DNA of 64,000 nt from Panicum virgatum (Eukaryota; Streptophyta; Magnoliopsida; Poales; Poaceae), in the NCBI RefSeq assembly GCF_016808335.1, contig NC_053140.1, positions 33,508,885 to 33,572,884 on the forward strand, written 5' to 3'. The notes under the pieces were generated by a model that was not told the origin of the DNA, searched no databases, and saw only the letters and a list, made by a program, of their open reading frames with translations. Position numbers and translations under genes: made by a program. Below, one piece after another: positions 11,979-25,500 of this stretch (positions are counted from its first letter, which is position 1; every line of letters begins with the position of its first letter).

Positions 11979-13047
11979 TCGGTGCAAAACAGGCCGAAAT
12001 AGTGCAAATGTTTGTGCCACGAAGTCGCGTCGGAATTTTTCGCAACGAATGCACCCGATCCACCTTATAGGACACCAAACTGACGTTTTGGTGTGTTCCA
12101 CACTATTTGGGTGCATTTGAGACCGTTTGGTTGCCTTACGAAACTCGGTGCAAAACAGGCCGAACTTGTGCAAAAGTTCGTGCCACGAAGTCGCGTCGGC
12201 ATTTTTCGCAACAAACGCACACGATCCACCCCATCGGACCCTAAACTTATGTTTTGCTGTGTTTCGTACTATTTGGGTGCATTTGGGACCGTTTGGTTGC
12301 CTTACGAAACTCGGTGCAAAACGGGCCAAACTAGTGCAAAAGTTCGTGCCACGAAGTCGCGTCAGAATTTTCGCAACGAACGCACCCGGTCCACCTTATA
12401 GGACACTAAACTAACGTTTTGGTGCGTTCTGTACTATTTGGGTACATTTGGGACCGTTTGGTTGCTTTACGGAACTCGGTGCAAAACGGGCAAAACTAGT
12501 GCAAAAGTTCGTGCCACGAAGTCGCGTCGGTATTTTTCGCAACGAACGCACCTGATCCACCTTATAGGACACTAAACTGACGTGTTGGTGCGTTTCGTAC
12601 TATTTGGGTGGGTTTGGTACCGTTTGGTTGCCTTACAGAACTCGGTGCAAAACGGGACGACCTAGTGCAAAAGTTCGTGCCACGAAGTTGCGTCGGAATT
12701 TTTTACAACGAATGCACCCGATCGACCTTATAGGACACTAAACTGACGTTTTGGTGCGTTCAATACTATTTGGGTGCATTTGAGACCGTTTGGTTGCCTT
12801 ACTGAACTCGGTGCAAATCGGGCCGAACTTGTGCAAAAGTTCGTGGCACGAAGTCGCGTCGGAATTTTTCGCAACGAACGCACCCGATCCACCTTATAGG
12901 ACACTAAACTGACGTGTTGGTGCGTTTCGTACTATTTGGGTGGATTTGGGACCGTTTGGTTGCCTTACGAAACTCGGTGCAAAACAGGCCGAACTAGTGC
13001 AAATGTTTGTGCCACGAAGTCGCGTCGGAATTTTTTCGCAACAAACG
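11979..13047 (+). repeat. Linker monomers between two HOR blocks
   Basis: About six monomers with changing affinities. The sequence from about 12,402 to 12,800 follows 9,580-9,980 (offset 2,822, 17 monomers). From about 12,982 the match shifts to offset 2,490 (15 monomers, near 10,492) and continues to about 14,020. The segment is thus a rearranged derivative of the preceding 25-monomer unit, with a two-monomer loss between the two registers. Nothing other than satellite is present. Confidence 0.8.
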
Positions 13048-16000
13048 CACCCGATCCACCCCATTGGATCCTAAACTGACATTTTGCTGCGTTTCGTACT
13101 ATTTGAGTGCATTTGGGATTGTTTGGTTGCCTTACCGAACTCGGTGCAAAACGGGCCGAACTAATGCAAAAGTTCGTTCCACGAAGTTGTGTCGGAATTT
13201 TTCGCAATGAACGCACCCGATCCACCCCATTGGACCCTAAACTGATTAATTTGTTGCGTTTCGTCCTATTTGGGTGAATTTGGGACCGTTTGGTTGACTT
13301 ACCGAATTTGGTGCAAAACTGGCCGAACTTGTGCAAAAGTTCGTGCCACGAAGTCACGTCGGAATTTTTGCAACGAACGCACCCGATCCACCCCATTGGA
13401 CCCTAAACTGACGTTTTGCTATGTTTCGTACTATTTGGGTGCATTTGGGACCGTTTGGTTGCCTTACGAAACTCGGTGCAAATCGGGCCGAACTAGTGCA
13501 AAAGTTCGTGCCACGAAGTCGCGTCGGAATTTTTCGCAACGAACGCACCCGATCCACCTTATAGGACACTAAACTGACGTGTTGGTGCGTTTCGTACTAT
13601 TTTGGTGGATTTGGTACCATTTGGTTGCGTTACGGAACTCGGTGCAAAACGGGACGAACTAGTGCAAAAGTTCGTGCCACGAAGTCGCATCAGAATTTTT
13701 CGCAACGAATGCACCCGATCCACCTTATAGGACACTAAACTGATGTTTTGGTGCATTCCACACTATTTGGGTGCATTTGAGACCGTTTGGTTGCCTTACG
13801 GAACTCGGTGCAAATCGGGCCGAACTTGTGCAAAAGTTCGTGCCACGAAGTCGCGTCGGAATTTTTCGCAACAAACGCACACGATCCACCCCATTGGACC
13901 CTAAACTGATGTTTTGCTGTGTTTCGTACTATTTGGGTGCATTTGGGACCGTTTGGTTGCCTTACGAAACACGGTGCAAAACAGGCCGAACTAGTGCAAA
14001 AGTTCGTGCCACAAAGTCGCATAGGAATTTTTGCAACGAATGCACCTGATCCACCTTATAGGACACTAAACTGACGTTTTGGTGCGTTCGATACTATTTG
14101 GGTGCATTTAAGATCGTTTGGTTGCCTTACTGAACTCGGTGCAAATCAGGCCGAACTAGTGCAAAAGTTCGTGCCACGAAGTCACATCGGAATTTTTAGT
14201 TATGAATGAACCCGATCCACCCAATGGACCCAAAACTAAGGTTTTGCTGCATTTTGTACTATTTGGGTGCATTTGGGACCGTTTGGTTGCCTTTTGAAAC
14301 TCGGTGCAAAACAGGCCGAACTAGTGCAAAAGTTTGTGCCACGAAGTCGCGTCGGAATTTTTGGCAACGAACGCACCCGATCCACCTTATAGGACACTAA
14401 ACTGACGTTTTGGTGTGTTCCATACTATTTGGGTGCATTTGAGACCGTTTGGTTGCCTTACGAAACTTGGTGCAAAACGGGCCGCACTAGTGCAAAAGTG
14501 CGTGCCACGAAGTCGCATCGGAATTTTTCGCAACGAACACACCTGATCCACCTTATAGGACACTAAACTGACGTTTTGGTGCATTTCGTACTATTTGGGT
14601 GCATTTGGAACCGTTTGGTTGCCTTACGGAACTCTGTGCATAACGGGCCGAACTAGTTCAAAAGTTTTCACAACGAATGCACCCAATCCACCCGCATCGG
14701 AATTTTTTCGCTATGAACGCACGCGATCCACCCCATTGGACCCTAAATTGATTAATTTGGTGCGTTTCGTACTATTTGGGTGCATTTGGGACCGTTCGGT
14801 TGACTTACGGAATTCGGTGCAAAACTGTCCAATCTAGTGCGAAAGTTCGTGCCACGAAGTCGCTTCGGAATTTTTTGCAACGAACGCAGCCGATCCACCC
14901 AATTGGACCCTAAATTGACGTTTTGGTGTGTTTCGTACTATTTGGGTGTATTTGGGACCGTTTGGTTCCCTTACCAAACTCTGTGCAAAACGGGCCGAAC
15001 TAGTGCAAAAGTTCGTGCCACGAAGTCGCGTCTGAATTTTTCACAACAAACGCACCCGATCCACCCCATTGGACCCTAAACTGACGTTTTGCTGTGTTTC
15101 GTACTATTTGGGTGCATTTGGGATCGTTTGGTTGCCTTACGAAATTCTGTGCAAAACGGGCCAAACTAGTGCAAAAGTTCGTGCCACGAAGTCATGTCGG
15201 AATTTTTCGCAACGAATGCACCTGATCCACCTTATAGGACACTAAACTGACGTTTTGGTGCGTTCCGTACTATTTGGGTGCATTTGGGACCGTTTGGTTG
15301 CCTTACGAAACTCGGTGCAAAACAGGCCGAACTAGTGCAAATGTTTGTGCCACGAAGTCGCGTCGGAATTTTTCGCAACGAATGCACCCGATCCACCTTA
15401 TAGGACACTAAACTGATGTTTTGGTCCGTTCCACACTATTTGGGTGCATTTGAGACCGTTTGGTTGCCTTACGAAACACGGTGCAAAACGGGCCGAACTA
15501 GTGCAATAGTTCGTGCCACGAAGTCGCGTCGGAATTTTTCGTAACGAATGCACCCGATCCACCTTATAGGACACCAAACTGACGTTTTGGTGTGTTCCAT
15601 ACTATTTGGGTGCATTTGAGACCGTTTGGTTGCCTTACGAAATTGGGTGCAAAACGGGCCGAACTAGTGCAAAAGTTCGTGCCACGAAGTCGTGTCGGAA
15701 TTTTTCGCAACGAATGCACCTGATCCACCTTATAGGACACTAAACTGACGTTTTGGTGCGTTCCGTACTATTTGGGTGCATTTGGGACCGTTTGGTTGCC
15801 TTACGAAACTCGGTGCAAAACAGGCCGAACTAGTGCAAATGTTTGTGCCACGAAGTCGCGTCGGAATTTTTCGCAACGAATGCACCCGATCCACCTTATA
15901 GGACACCAAACTGACGTTTTGGTGTGTTCCACACTATTTGGGTGCATTTGAGACCGTTTGGTTGCCTTACGAAACTCGGTGCAAAACAGGCCGAACTAGT

Positions 16001-17409
16001 GCAAAAGTTCGTGCCACGAAGTCGCGTCGGAATTTTTTGCAATGAATGCACCCGATCCACCTTATCGGACACTAAACTGACGTGTTGGTGCGTTTCGTAA
16101 TATTTGGGTGGATTTGGTACTGTTTGGTTGCCTTACGGAACTCGGTGCAAAACGGGACGAACTAGTGCAAAAGTGCGTGCCACGAAGTCGCGTCGGAATT
16201 TTTCGCAACGAATGCACCCGATCAACCTTATAGGACACTAAACTGATGTTTTGGTGCATTCCACACTATTTGGGTGCATTTGAGACCGTTTGGTTGCCTT
16301 ACGGAACTCGGTGCAAATCGGGCCGAACTTGTGCAAAAGTTCGTGCCACGAAGTCGCGTCGGAATTTTTCGCAACAAACGCACACGATCCACCCCATCGG
16401 ACCCTAAACTGATGTTTTGCTGTGTTTCGTACTATTTGGGTGCATTTGGGACCGTTTGGTTGCCTTACGAAACTCGGTGCAAAACGGGCCAAACTAGTGC
16501 AAAAGTTCGTGCCACGAAGTCGCATCGGAATTTTTTGCAACAAACGCACCCGATCCACCCCATTGGACCCTAAACTGACATTTTGCTGCGTTTCATACTA
16601 TTTGAGTGCATTTAGGACTATTTGGTTGCCTTACCGAACTCGGTGCAAAACAGGCGAAACTAATGCAAAAGTTCGTGCCACGAAGTTGCATCGGAATTTT
16701 TCGCTATGAACGCACCCGATCCACCCCATAAGACCCTAAACTGATTAATTTGGTGCGTTTCGTACTATTTGGGTGCATTTGGGACCGTTCGGTTGACTTA
16801 CGGAATTCGGTGCAAAACTGGCCAAACTAGTGCGAAAGTTCGTGCCACGAAGTCGCATCGGAATTTTTCGCAACGAACGCAGCCGATCCACCCAATTGGA
16901 CCCTAAATTGACGTTTTGGTGAGTTTCATACTATTTGGATGTATTTGGGACCGTTTGGTTGCCTTACCAAACTCTGTGCAAAGCGGGCCGAACTAGTGCA
17001 AAAGTTCGTGCCACGAAGTCGCGTCGGAATTTTTCACAACAAACGAACCGATCCACCCCATTGGACTCTAAACTGACGTTTTGCTGTGTTTCGTACTATT
17101 TGGGTGCATTTGGACCGTTTGGTTGCCTTACGAAACACGGTGCAAAACGGGCAGAACTAGTACAAAAGTTTGTGCCACGAAGTCACGTCAGAATTTTCGC
17201 AACGAACGCACCCGGTCCACCTTATAGGACACTAAACTAACGTTTTGGTGCGTTCTGTACTATTTGGGTACATTTGGGACCGTTTGGTTGCCTTACGGAA
17301 CTGGGTGCAAAACGGGCAAAACTAGTGCAAAAGTTCGTACCACGAAGTCGCGTCGGTACTTTTCGCAACGAACGCACCCGATCCACCTTATAGGACACTA
17401 AACTGACGT
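13048..17409 (+). repeat. 28-monomer-period block, copy 1
   Basis: This block pairs with 17,707-22,069 at an offset of 4,659 bp, rising to 4,660 because 17,041-17,055 lacks one C that is present near 21,705. Its landmark monomers at 13,244, 14,750 and 16,743 recur at 17,903, 19,409 and 21,402. The first kilobase also matches 10,558-11,530 in the 25-monomer unit, showing common descent. It contains a 181-bp hybrid monomer at 14,601-14,781, which explains why the period exceeds 28 x 166. Confidence 0.9.
14601..14781 (+). repeat. 181-bp hybrid monomer, copy 1
   Basis: After CAAAAGTT the sequence skips the dyad region and goes straight to TTCACAACGAATGCACCC; then after AATCCACC it jumps back to GCATCGGAATTTTTTCGC and reads a second end region, ending ACGCGATCCACC. 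Net change is +15 bases. The monomer therefore lacks the usual TTCGTGCCACGAA dyad but has two copies of the AACGCACCCGATCCACC-type segment. It looks like a forward skip followed by a backward template jump. Confidence 0.85.
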
Positions 17410-17706
17410 TTTGCTGCGTTTCATACTATTTGAGTGCATTTGGGATTGTTTGGTTGCCTTACCGAACTCGGTGCAAAACGGGCCGAACTAATGCAAAAGT
17501 TCGTTCCACGAAGTTGTGTCGGAATTTTTCGCAATGAACGCACCCGATCCACCCCATTGGACCCTAAACTGATTAATTTGTTGCGTTTCGTCCTATTTGG
17601 GTGAATTTGGGACCGTTCGGTTGACTTACCGAATTTGGTGCAAAACTGGCCGAACTTGTGCAAAAGTTCGTGCCACGAAGTCACGTCGGAATTTTTGCAA
17701 CGAACA
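17410..17706 (+). repeat. Extra dimer between the two 28-monomer copies
   Basis: At 17,410 the match to the second copy ends and the sequence becomes a near copy of what follows 332 bp (two monomers) later: 17,410-17,706 resembles 17,742-18,038. Two landmark monomers (17,571 and 17,903) therefore sit only 332 bp apart, the closest pair in the window. This is a local dimer duplication at the seam of the larger repeat. Confidence 0.85.
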
Positions 17707-20700
17707 CACCCGATCCACCCCATTGGATCCTAAACTGACATTTTGCTGCGTTTCGTACTATTTGAGTGCATTTGGGATTGTTTGGTTGCCTTACCGAACT
17801 CGGTGCAAAACGGGCCGAACTAATGCAAAAGTTCGTTCCACGAAGTTGTGTCGGAATTTTTCGCAATGAACGCACCCGATCCACCCCATTGGACCCTAAA
17901 CTGATTAATTTGTTGCGTTTCGACCTATTTGGGTGAATTTGGGACCGTTCGGTTGACTTACCGAATTTGGTGCAAAACTGGCCGAACTTGTGCAAAAGTT
18001 CGTGCCACGAAGTCACGTCGGAATTTTTGCAACGAACGCACCCGATCCACCCCATTGGACCCTAAACTGACGTTTTGCTATGTTTCGTACTATTTGGGTG
18101 CATTTGGGACCGTTTGGTTGCCTTACGAAACTCGGTGCAAATCGGGCCGAACTAGTGCAAAAGTTCGTGCCACGAAGTCGCGTCGGAATTTTTCGCAACG
18201 AACGCACCCGATCCACCTTATAGGACACTAAACTGACGTGTTGGTGCGTTTCGTACTATTTTGGTGGATTTGGTACCGTTTGGTTGCGTTACGGAACTCG
18301 GTGCAAAACGGGACGAACTAGTGCAAAAGTTCGTGCCACGAAGTCGCATCAGAATTTTTCGCAACGAATGCACCCGATCCACCTTATAGGACACTAAACT
18401 GATGTTTTGGTGCATTCCACACTATTTGGGTGCATTTGAGACCGTTTGGTTGCCTTACGGAACTCGGTGCAAATCGGGCCGAACTTGTGCAAAAGTTCGT
18501 GCCACGAAGTCGCGTCGGAATTTTTCGCAACAAACGCACACGATCCACCCCATTGGACCCTAAACTGATGTTTTGCTGTGTTTCGTACTATTTGGGTGCA
18601 TTTGGGACCGTTTGGTTGCCTTACGAAACACGGTGCAAAACAGGCCGAACTAGTGCAAAAGTTCGTGCCACAAAGTCGCATAGGAATTTTTGCAACGAAT
18701 GCACCTGATCCACCTTATAGGACACTAAACTGACGTTTTGGTGCGTTCGATACTATTTGGGTGCATTTAAGATCGTTTGGTTGCCTTACTGAACTCGGTG
18801 CAAATCAGGCCGAACTAGTGCAAAAGTTCGTGCCACGAAGTCACATCGGTATTTTTAGCTACGAATGAACCCGATCCACCCAATGGACCCAAAACTAAGG
18901 TTTTGCTGCATTTTGTACTATTTGGGTGCATTTGGGACCGTTTGGTTGCCTTATGAAACTCGGTGCAAAACAGGTCGAACTAGTGCAAAAGTTTGTGCCA
19001 CGAAGTCGCGTCGGAATTTTTGGCAACGAACGCACCCGATCCACCTTATAGGACACTAAACTGACGTTTTGGTTTGTTCCATACTATTTGGGTGCATTTG
19101 AGACCGTTTGGTTGCCTTACGAAACTTGGTGCAAAACGGGCCGCACTAGTGCAAAAGTGCGTGCCACGAAGTCGCATCGGAATTTTTCGCAACGAACACA
19201 CCTGATCCACCTTATAGGACACTAAACTGACATTTTGGTGCATTTCGTACTATTTGGGTGCATTTGGAACCGTTTGGTTGCCTTACGGAACTCTGTGCAT
19301 AACGGGCCGAACTAGTTCAAAAGTTTTCACAACGAATGCACCCAATCCACCCGCATCGGAATTTTTTCGCTATGAACGCACGCGATCCACCCCATTGGAC
19401 CCTAAATTGATTAATTTGGTGCGTTTCGTACTATTTGGGTGCATTTGGGACCGTTCGGTTGACTTACGGAATTCGGTGCAAAACTGTCCAATCTAGTGCG
19501 AAAGTTCGTGCCACGAAGTCGCTTCGGAATTTTTTGCAACGAACGCAGCCGATCCACCCAATTGGACCCTAAATTGACGTTTTGGTGTGTTTCGTACTAT
19601 TTGGGTGTATTTGGGACCGTTTGGTTCCCTTACCAAACTCTGTGCAAAACGGGCCGAACTAGTGCAAAAGTTCGTGCCACGAAGTCGCGTCTGAATTTTT
19701 CACAACAAACGCACCCGATCCACCCCATTGGACCCTAAACTGACGTTTTGCTGTGTTTCGTACTATTTGGGTGCATTTGGGATCGTTTGGTTGCCTTACG
19801 AAATTCTGTGCAAAACGGGCCAAACTAGTGCAAAAGTTCGTGCCACGAAGTCATGTCGGAATTTTTCGCAACGAATGCACCTGATCCACCTTATAGGACA
19901 CTAAACTGACGTTTTGGTGCGTTCCGTACTATTTGGGTGCATTTGGGACCGTTTGGTTGCCTTACGAAACTCTGTGCAAAACAGGCCGAACTAGTGCAAA
20001 TGTTTGTGCCACGAAGTCGCGTCGGAATTTTTCGCAACGAATGCACCCGATCCACCTTATAGGACACTAAACTGATGTTTTGGTCTGTTCCACACTATTT
20101 GGGTGCATTTGAGACCGTTTGGTTGCCTTACGAAACACGGTGCAAAACGGGCCGAACTAGTGCAATAGTTCGTGCCACGAAGTCGCGTCGGAATTTTTCG
20201 TAACGAATGCACCCGATCCACCTTATAGGACACCAAACTGACGTTTTGGTGTGTTCCATACTATTTGGGTGCATTTGAGACCGTTTGGATGCCTTACGAA
20301 ATTGGGTGCAAAACGGGCCGAACTAGTGCAAAAGTTCGTGCCACGAAGTCGTGTCGGAATTTTTCGCAACGAATGCACCTGATCCACCTTATAGGACACT
20401 AAACTGACGTTTTGGTGCGTTCCGTACTATTTGGGTGCATTTGGGACCGTTTGGTTGCCTTACGAAACTCGGTGCAAAACAGGCCGAACTAGTGCAAATG
20501 TTTGTGCCACGAAGTCGCGTCGGAATTTTTCGCAACGAATGCACCCGATCCACCTTATAGGACACCAAACTGACGTTTTGGTGTGTTCCACACTATTTGG
20601 GTGCATTTGAGACCGTTTGGTTGCCTTACGAAACTCGGTGCAAAACAGGCCGAACTAGTGCAAAAGTTCGTGCCACGAAGTCGCGTCGGAATTTTTTGCA

Positions 20701-22069
20701 ATGAATGCACCCGATCCACCTTATCGGACACTAAACTGACGTGTTGGTGCGTTTCGTAATATTTGGGTGGATTTGGTACTGTTTGGTTGCCTTACGGAAC
20801 TCGGTGCAAAACGGGACGAACTAGTGCAAAAGTGCGTGCCACGAAGTCGCGTCGGAATTTTTCGCAACGAATGCACCCGATCAACCTTATAGGACACTAA
20901 ACTGATGTTTTGGTGCATTCCACACTATTTGGGTGCATTTGAGACCGTTTGGTTGCCTTACGGAACTCGGTGCAAATCGGGCCGAACTTGTGCAAAAGTT
21001 CGTGCCACGAAGTCGCGTCGGAATTTTTCGCAACAAACGCACACGATCCACCCCATCGGACCCTAAACTGATGTTTTGCTGTGTTTCGTACTATTTGGGT
21101 GCATTTGGGACCGTTTGGTTGCCTTACGAAACTCGGTGCAAAACGGGCCAAACTAGTGCAAAAGTTCGTGCCACGAAGTCGCGTCGGAATTTTTTGCAAC
21201 AAACGCACCCGATCCACCCCATTGGACCCTAAACTGACATTTTGCTGCGTTTCATACTATTTGAGTGCATTTAGCACTATTTGGTTGCCTTACCGAACTC
21301 GGTGCAAAACAGGCGGAACTAATGCAAAAGTTCGTGCCACGAAGTTGCATCGGAATTTTTCGCTATGAACGCACCCGATCCACCCCATAAGACCCTAAAC
21401 TGATTAATTTGGTGCGTTTCGTACTATTTGGGTGCATTTGGGACCGTTCGGTTGACTTACGGAATTCGGTGCAAAACTGGCCAAACTAGTGCGAAAGTTC
21501 GTGCCACGAAGTCGCATCGGAATTTTTCGCAACGAACGCAGCCGATCCACCCAATTGGACCCTAAATTGACGTTTTGGTGTGTTTCATACTATTTGGATG
21601 TATTTGGGACCATTTGGTTGCCTTACCAAACTCTGTGCAAAGCGGGCCGAACTAGTGCAAAAGTTCGTGCCACGAAGTCGCGTCGGAATTTTTCACAACA
21701 AACGAACCCGATCCACCCCATTGGACTCTAAACTGACGTTTTGCTGTGTTTCGTACTATTTGGGTGCATTTGGACCGTTTGGTTGCCTTACGAAACACGG
21801 TGCAAAACGGGCAGAACTAGTACAAAAGTTTGTGCCACGAAGTCACGTCAGAATTTTCGCAACGAACGCACCCGGTCCACCTTATAGGACACTAAACTAA
21901 CGTTTTGGTGCGTTCTGTACTATTTGGGTACATTTGGGACCGTTTGGTTGCCTTACGGAACTCGGTGCAAAACGGGCAAAACTAGTGCAAAAGTTCGTGC
22001 CACGAAGTCGCGTCGGTACTTTTCGCAACGAACGCACCCGATCCACCTTATAGGACACTAAACTGACGT
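17707..22069 (+). repeat. 28-monomer-period block, copy 2
   Basis: Near-identical partner of 13,048-17,409. It carries the same 181-bp monomer (19,260-19,440) and the same order of variants. The small differences I noticed include 18,849 (TCGGTATTTTTAGCTACG in place of TCGGAATTTTTAGTTATG) and 19,075 (GGTTTG in place of GGTGTG). Its last 0.95 kb, from about 21,125, also forms the start of the 8,085-bp repeat that follows, so the two higher-order registers overlap. Confidence 0.9.
19260..19440 (+). repeat. 181-bp hybrid monomer, copy 2
   Basis: Same rearranged structure as at 14,601, carried along in the second copy of the 28-monomer block (offset 4,659). The breakpoints are the same, so this is descent by duplication and not an independent event. 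Confidence 0.85.
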
Positions 22070-22364
22070 GTTGGTGTGTTTCGTACTATTTGGGTGGATT
22101 TGGTACCGTTTGGTTGCCTTGCAGAACTCGGTGCAAAACGGGACGACCTAGTGCAAAAGTTCGTGCCACGAAGTTGCGTCGGAATTTTTTACAACGAATG
22201 CACCCGATCCACCCCATTGGACCCTAAAATGATGTTTTGCTGCGTTTCGTACTATTTGGGTGCATTTGGGACCATTTGGTTGCCTTACGAAACACGGTGC
22301 AAAATGGGCCGAACTAGTGCAAAAGTTCGTGCCACGAAGTCGCGTCGGAATTTTCGTAACGAAT

Positions 22365-22530
22365 GCACCCGATCCACCTTATAGGACACCAAACTGACGT
22401 TTTGGTATGTTCCATACTATTTGGGTGCAAAAGTTTGTGCCACGAAGTCACGTCGGAATTTTTGCAACGAACGCACCCGATCCACCCCATTGGACCCTAA
22501 ACTGAAGTTTTGCTGTGTTTCGTACTATTT
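22365..22530 (+). repeat. Truncated 109-bp monomer, 57-bp deletion (copy 1)
   Basis: At 22,425-22,429 the sequence reads TTGGGTGCAAAAGTTTGTG. The intact counterpart at 3,479-3,552 has 57 more bases between a GTGCA at 3,482 and a second GTGCA at 3,539. One GTGCA and everything between the two are missing here, including the GACCGTTTGG, TTACGAAAT and ACTAGT parts. This is a deletion between five-base direct repeats. Confidence 0.88.
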
Positions 22531-25500
22531 GGGTGCATTTGGGACCGTTTGGTTGCCTTACGAAACACGGTGCAAAACGGGCCGAACTAGTGCTAAAGTT
22601 CGTGCTACGAAGTCGCGTCGGAATTTTTCGCAACGAATGCACCCGATCCACCTTATAGGACACCAAACTGACGTTTTGGTGTGTTCCACACTATTTGGGT
22701 GCATTTGAGACCGTTTGGTTGCCTTACGAAACTCGGTGCAAAACAGGCCGAACTAGTGCAAAAGTTCGTGCCACGAAGTAGCGTCGGAATTTTTTGCAAT
22801 GAATGCACCCAATCCACCTTATAGGACACTAAACTGACGTGTTGGTGCGTTTCGTACTATTTGGGTGGAATTGGTACTGTTTGGTTGCCTTACGGAACTC
22901 GGTGCAAAACGGGACGAACTAGTGCAAAAGTGCGTGCCACGAAGTCGCGTCGGAATTTTTTGCAACGAATGCACCCGATCAACCTTATAGGACACTAAAC
23001 TGATGTTTTGGTGCATTCCACACTATTTGGGTGCATTTGAGACTGTTTGGTTGCCTTACGGAACTCGGTGCAAATCGGGCCGAACTTGTGCAAAAGTTCG
23101 TGCCACGAAGTCGCGTCGGAATTTTTCGCAACAAACGCACACGATCCACCCCATTGGACCCTAAACTGATGTTTTGCTGTGTTTCGTACTATTTGGGTGC
23201 ATTTGGGACCGTTTGGTTGCCTTACGAAACACGGTGCAAAACGGGCCGAACTAGTGCAAAAGTTCATGCCACAAAGTCGCATAAGAATTTTTCGCAATGA
23301 ATGCACCCGATCCACCTTATAGGACACTAAACTGACATTTTGGTGTGTTCCATACTATTTGGGTGCATTTGGGACTGTTTGGTTGTCTTACGAAACTCGG
23401 TGCAAAATGGGCCAAACTAGTGCAAAAGTTCGTGCCACGAAGTCGCGTCGGAATTGTTTGCAACAAACGCACCCGATCCACCCCATTGGACCCTAAACTG
23501 ACATTTTGCTGCGTTTCATACTATTTGAGTGCATTTAGGACTATTTGGTTGCCTTACCGAACTCGGTGCAAAACAGGCGGAACTAATGCAAAAGTTCGTG
23601 CCACGAAGTTGCATCGGAATTTTTCGTTATGAACGCACCCGATCCACCCCATTGGACCCTAAACTGATTAATTTGTTGCGTTTCGTACTATTTGGGTGCA
23701 TTTGGGACCGTTCGGTTGACTTACGGAATTCGGTGCAAAACTGGCCAAACTAGTGCGAAAGTTCGTGCCACGAAGTCGCATCGGAATTTTTCGCAACGAA
23801 CGCAGCCGATCCACCCAATTGGACCCTAAATTGACGTTTTGGTGTGTTTCATACTATTTGGGTGTATTTGGGACCGTTTGGTTGCCTTACCAAACTCTGT
23901 GCAAAGCGGGCCGAACTAGTGAAAAAGTTCGTGCCACGAAGTCGCGTCGGAATTTTTCACAACAAACGCACCCGATACACCCCATTGGACCCTAAACTGA
24001 CGTTTTGCTGTGTTTCGTACTATTTGGGTGCATTTGGACCGTTTGGTTGCCTTACGAAACACGTTGCAAAACGGGCAGAACTAGTACAAAAGTTTGTGCC
24101 ACGAAGTCGCGTCAGAATTTTCGCAACGAACGCACCCGGTCCACCTTATAGGACACTAAACTAACGTTTTGGTGCGTTCTGTACTATTTGGGTACATTTG
24201 GGACCGTTTGGTTGCCTTACGGAACTCGGTGCAAAACGGGCAAAACTAGTGCAAAAGTTCGTGCCACGAAGTCGCGTCGGTATTTTTCGCAACGAACGCA
24301 CCTGATCCACCTTATAGGACACTAAACTGACGTGTTGGTGCATTTCGTACTATTTGGGTGGATTTGGTACCGTTTGGTTGCCTTACAGAACTCGGTGCAA
24401 AACGGGACGACCTAGTGCAAAAGTTCGTGCCACGAAGTTGCGTCGGAATTTTTTACTACGAATGCACCCGATCCACCTTATAGGACACTAAACTGACGTT
24501 TTGGTGCGTTCGATACTATTTGGGTGGATTTGAGACCGTTTGGTTGCCTTACTGAACTCGGTGCAAATCAGGCCGAACTAGTGCAAAAGTTCGTGCCACG
24601 AAGTCGTGTCGGAATTTTTAGCTATGAACGCACCCGATCCACCCCAATAGACCCTAAACTAACGTTTTGCTGCGTTTTGCACTATTTGGGTGCATTTGGG
24701 ACCGTTTGGTTGCCTTACGAAACTCGGAGCAAAACAGGCCGAACTAGTGCAAAAGTTTGTACCACGAAGTTGCGTCGGAATTATTGGCAAGGAATGCACC
24801 CGATCCACCTTATACGACACTAAACTGACGTTTTGGTGCATTCAATACTATTTGGGTGCATTTGAGACCGTTTCGTTGACTTACGAAACTTGCTACAAAA
24901 CGAGCCGCACTAGTGCACAAGTGCGTGCCACGAAGTCGCATCGGGATTTTTCGCAACGAACACACCTGATCCACCTTATAGGACACTAAACTGACGTTTT
25001 GGTGCGTTTCGTACTATTTGGGTGGATTTGGGACCGTTTGGTTGCCTTACGGAACTCGGTGCATAACGGGCCGAACTAGTTCAAAAGTTCGTGCCATGAA
25101 GTCGCGTCGGAATTTTTGGCAACGAACGCACCAGATCCACCTTATAGGACACTAAACTGACATTTTGCTGCGTTTCGTACTATTTGGGTGGATTTGGGAC
25201 CGTTTGGTTGCCTTACGAAAATCGGTGCAAAACAGGCCGAACTAGTGCAAATGTTTGTGCCACGAAGTCGCGTCAGAATTTTTCGCAATGAATGCACCCG
25301 ATCCACCTTATAGGACACTAAACTGATGTTTTGGTACGTTCCACACTATTTGGGTGGATTTGGGACCGTTTGGTTGCCTTATGGAACTCGATGCATAACG
25401 GGCCGAACTAGTTCAAAAGTTCGTGCCATGAAGTCGCGTCGGAATTTTTGGCAACGAACGCACCCGATCCACCTTATAGGACACTAAACTGACATTTTGC

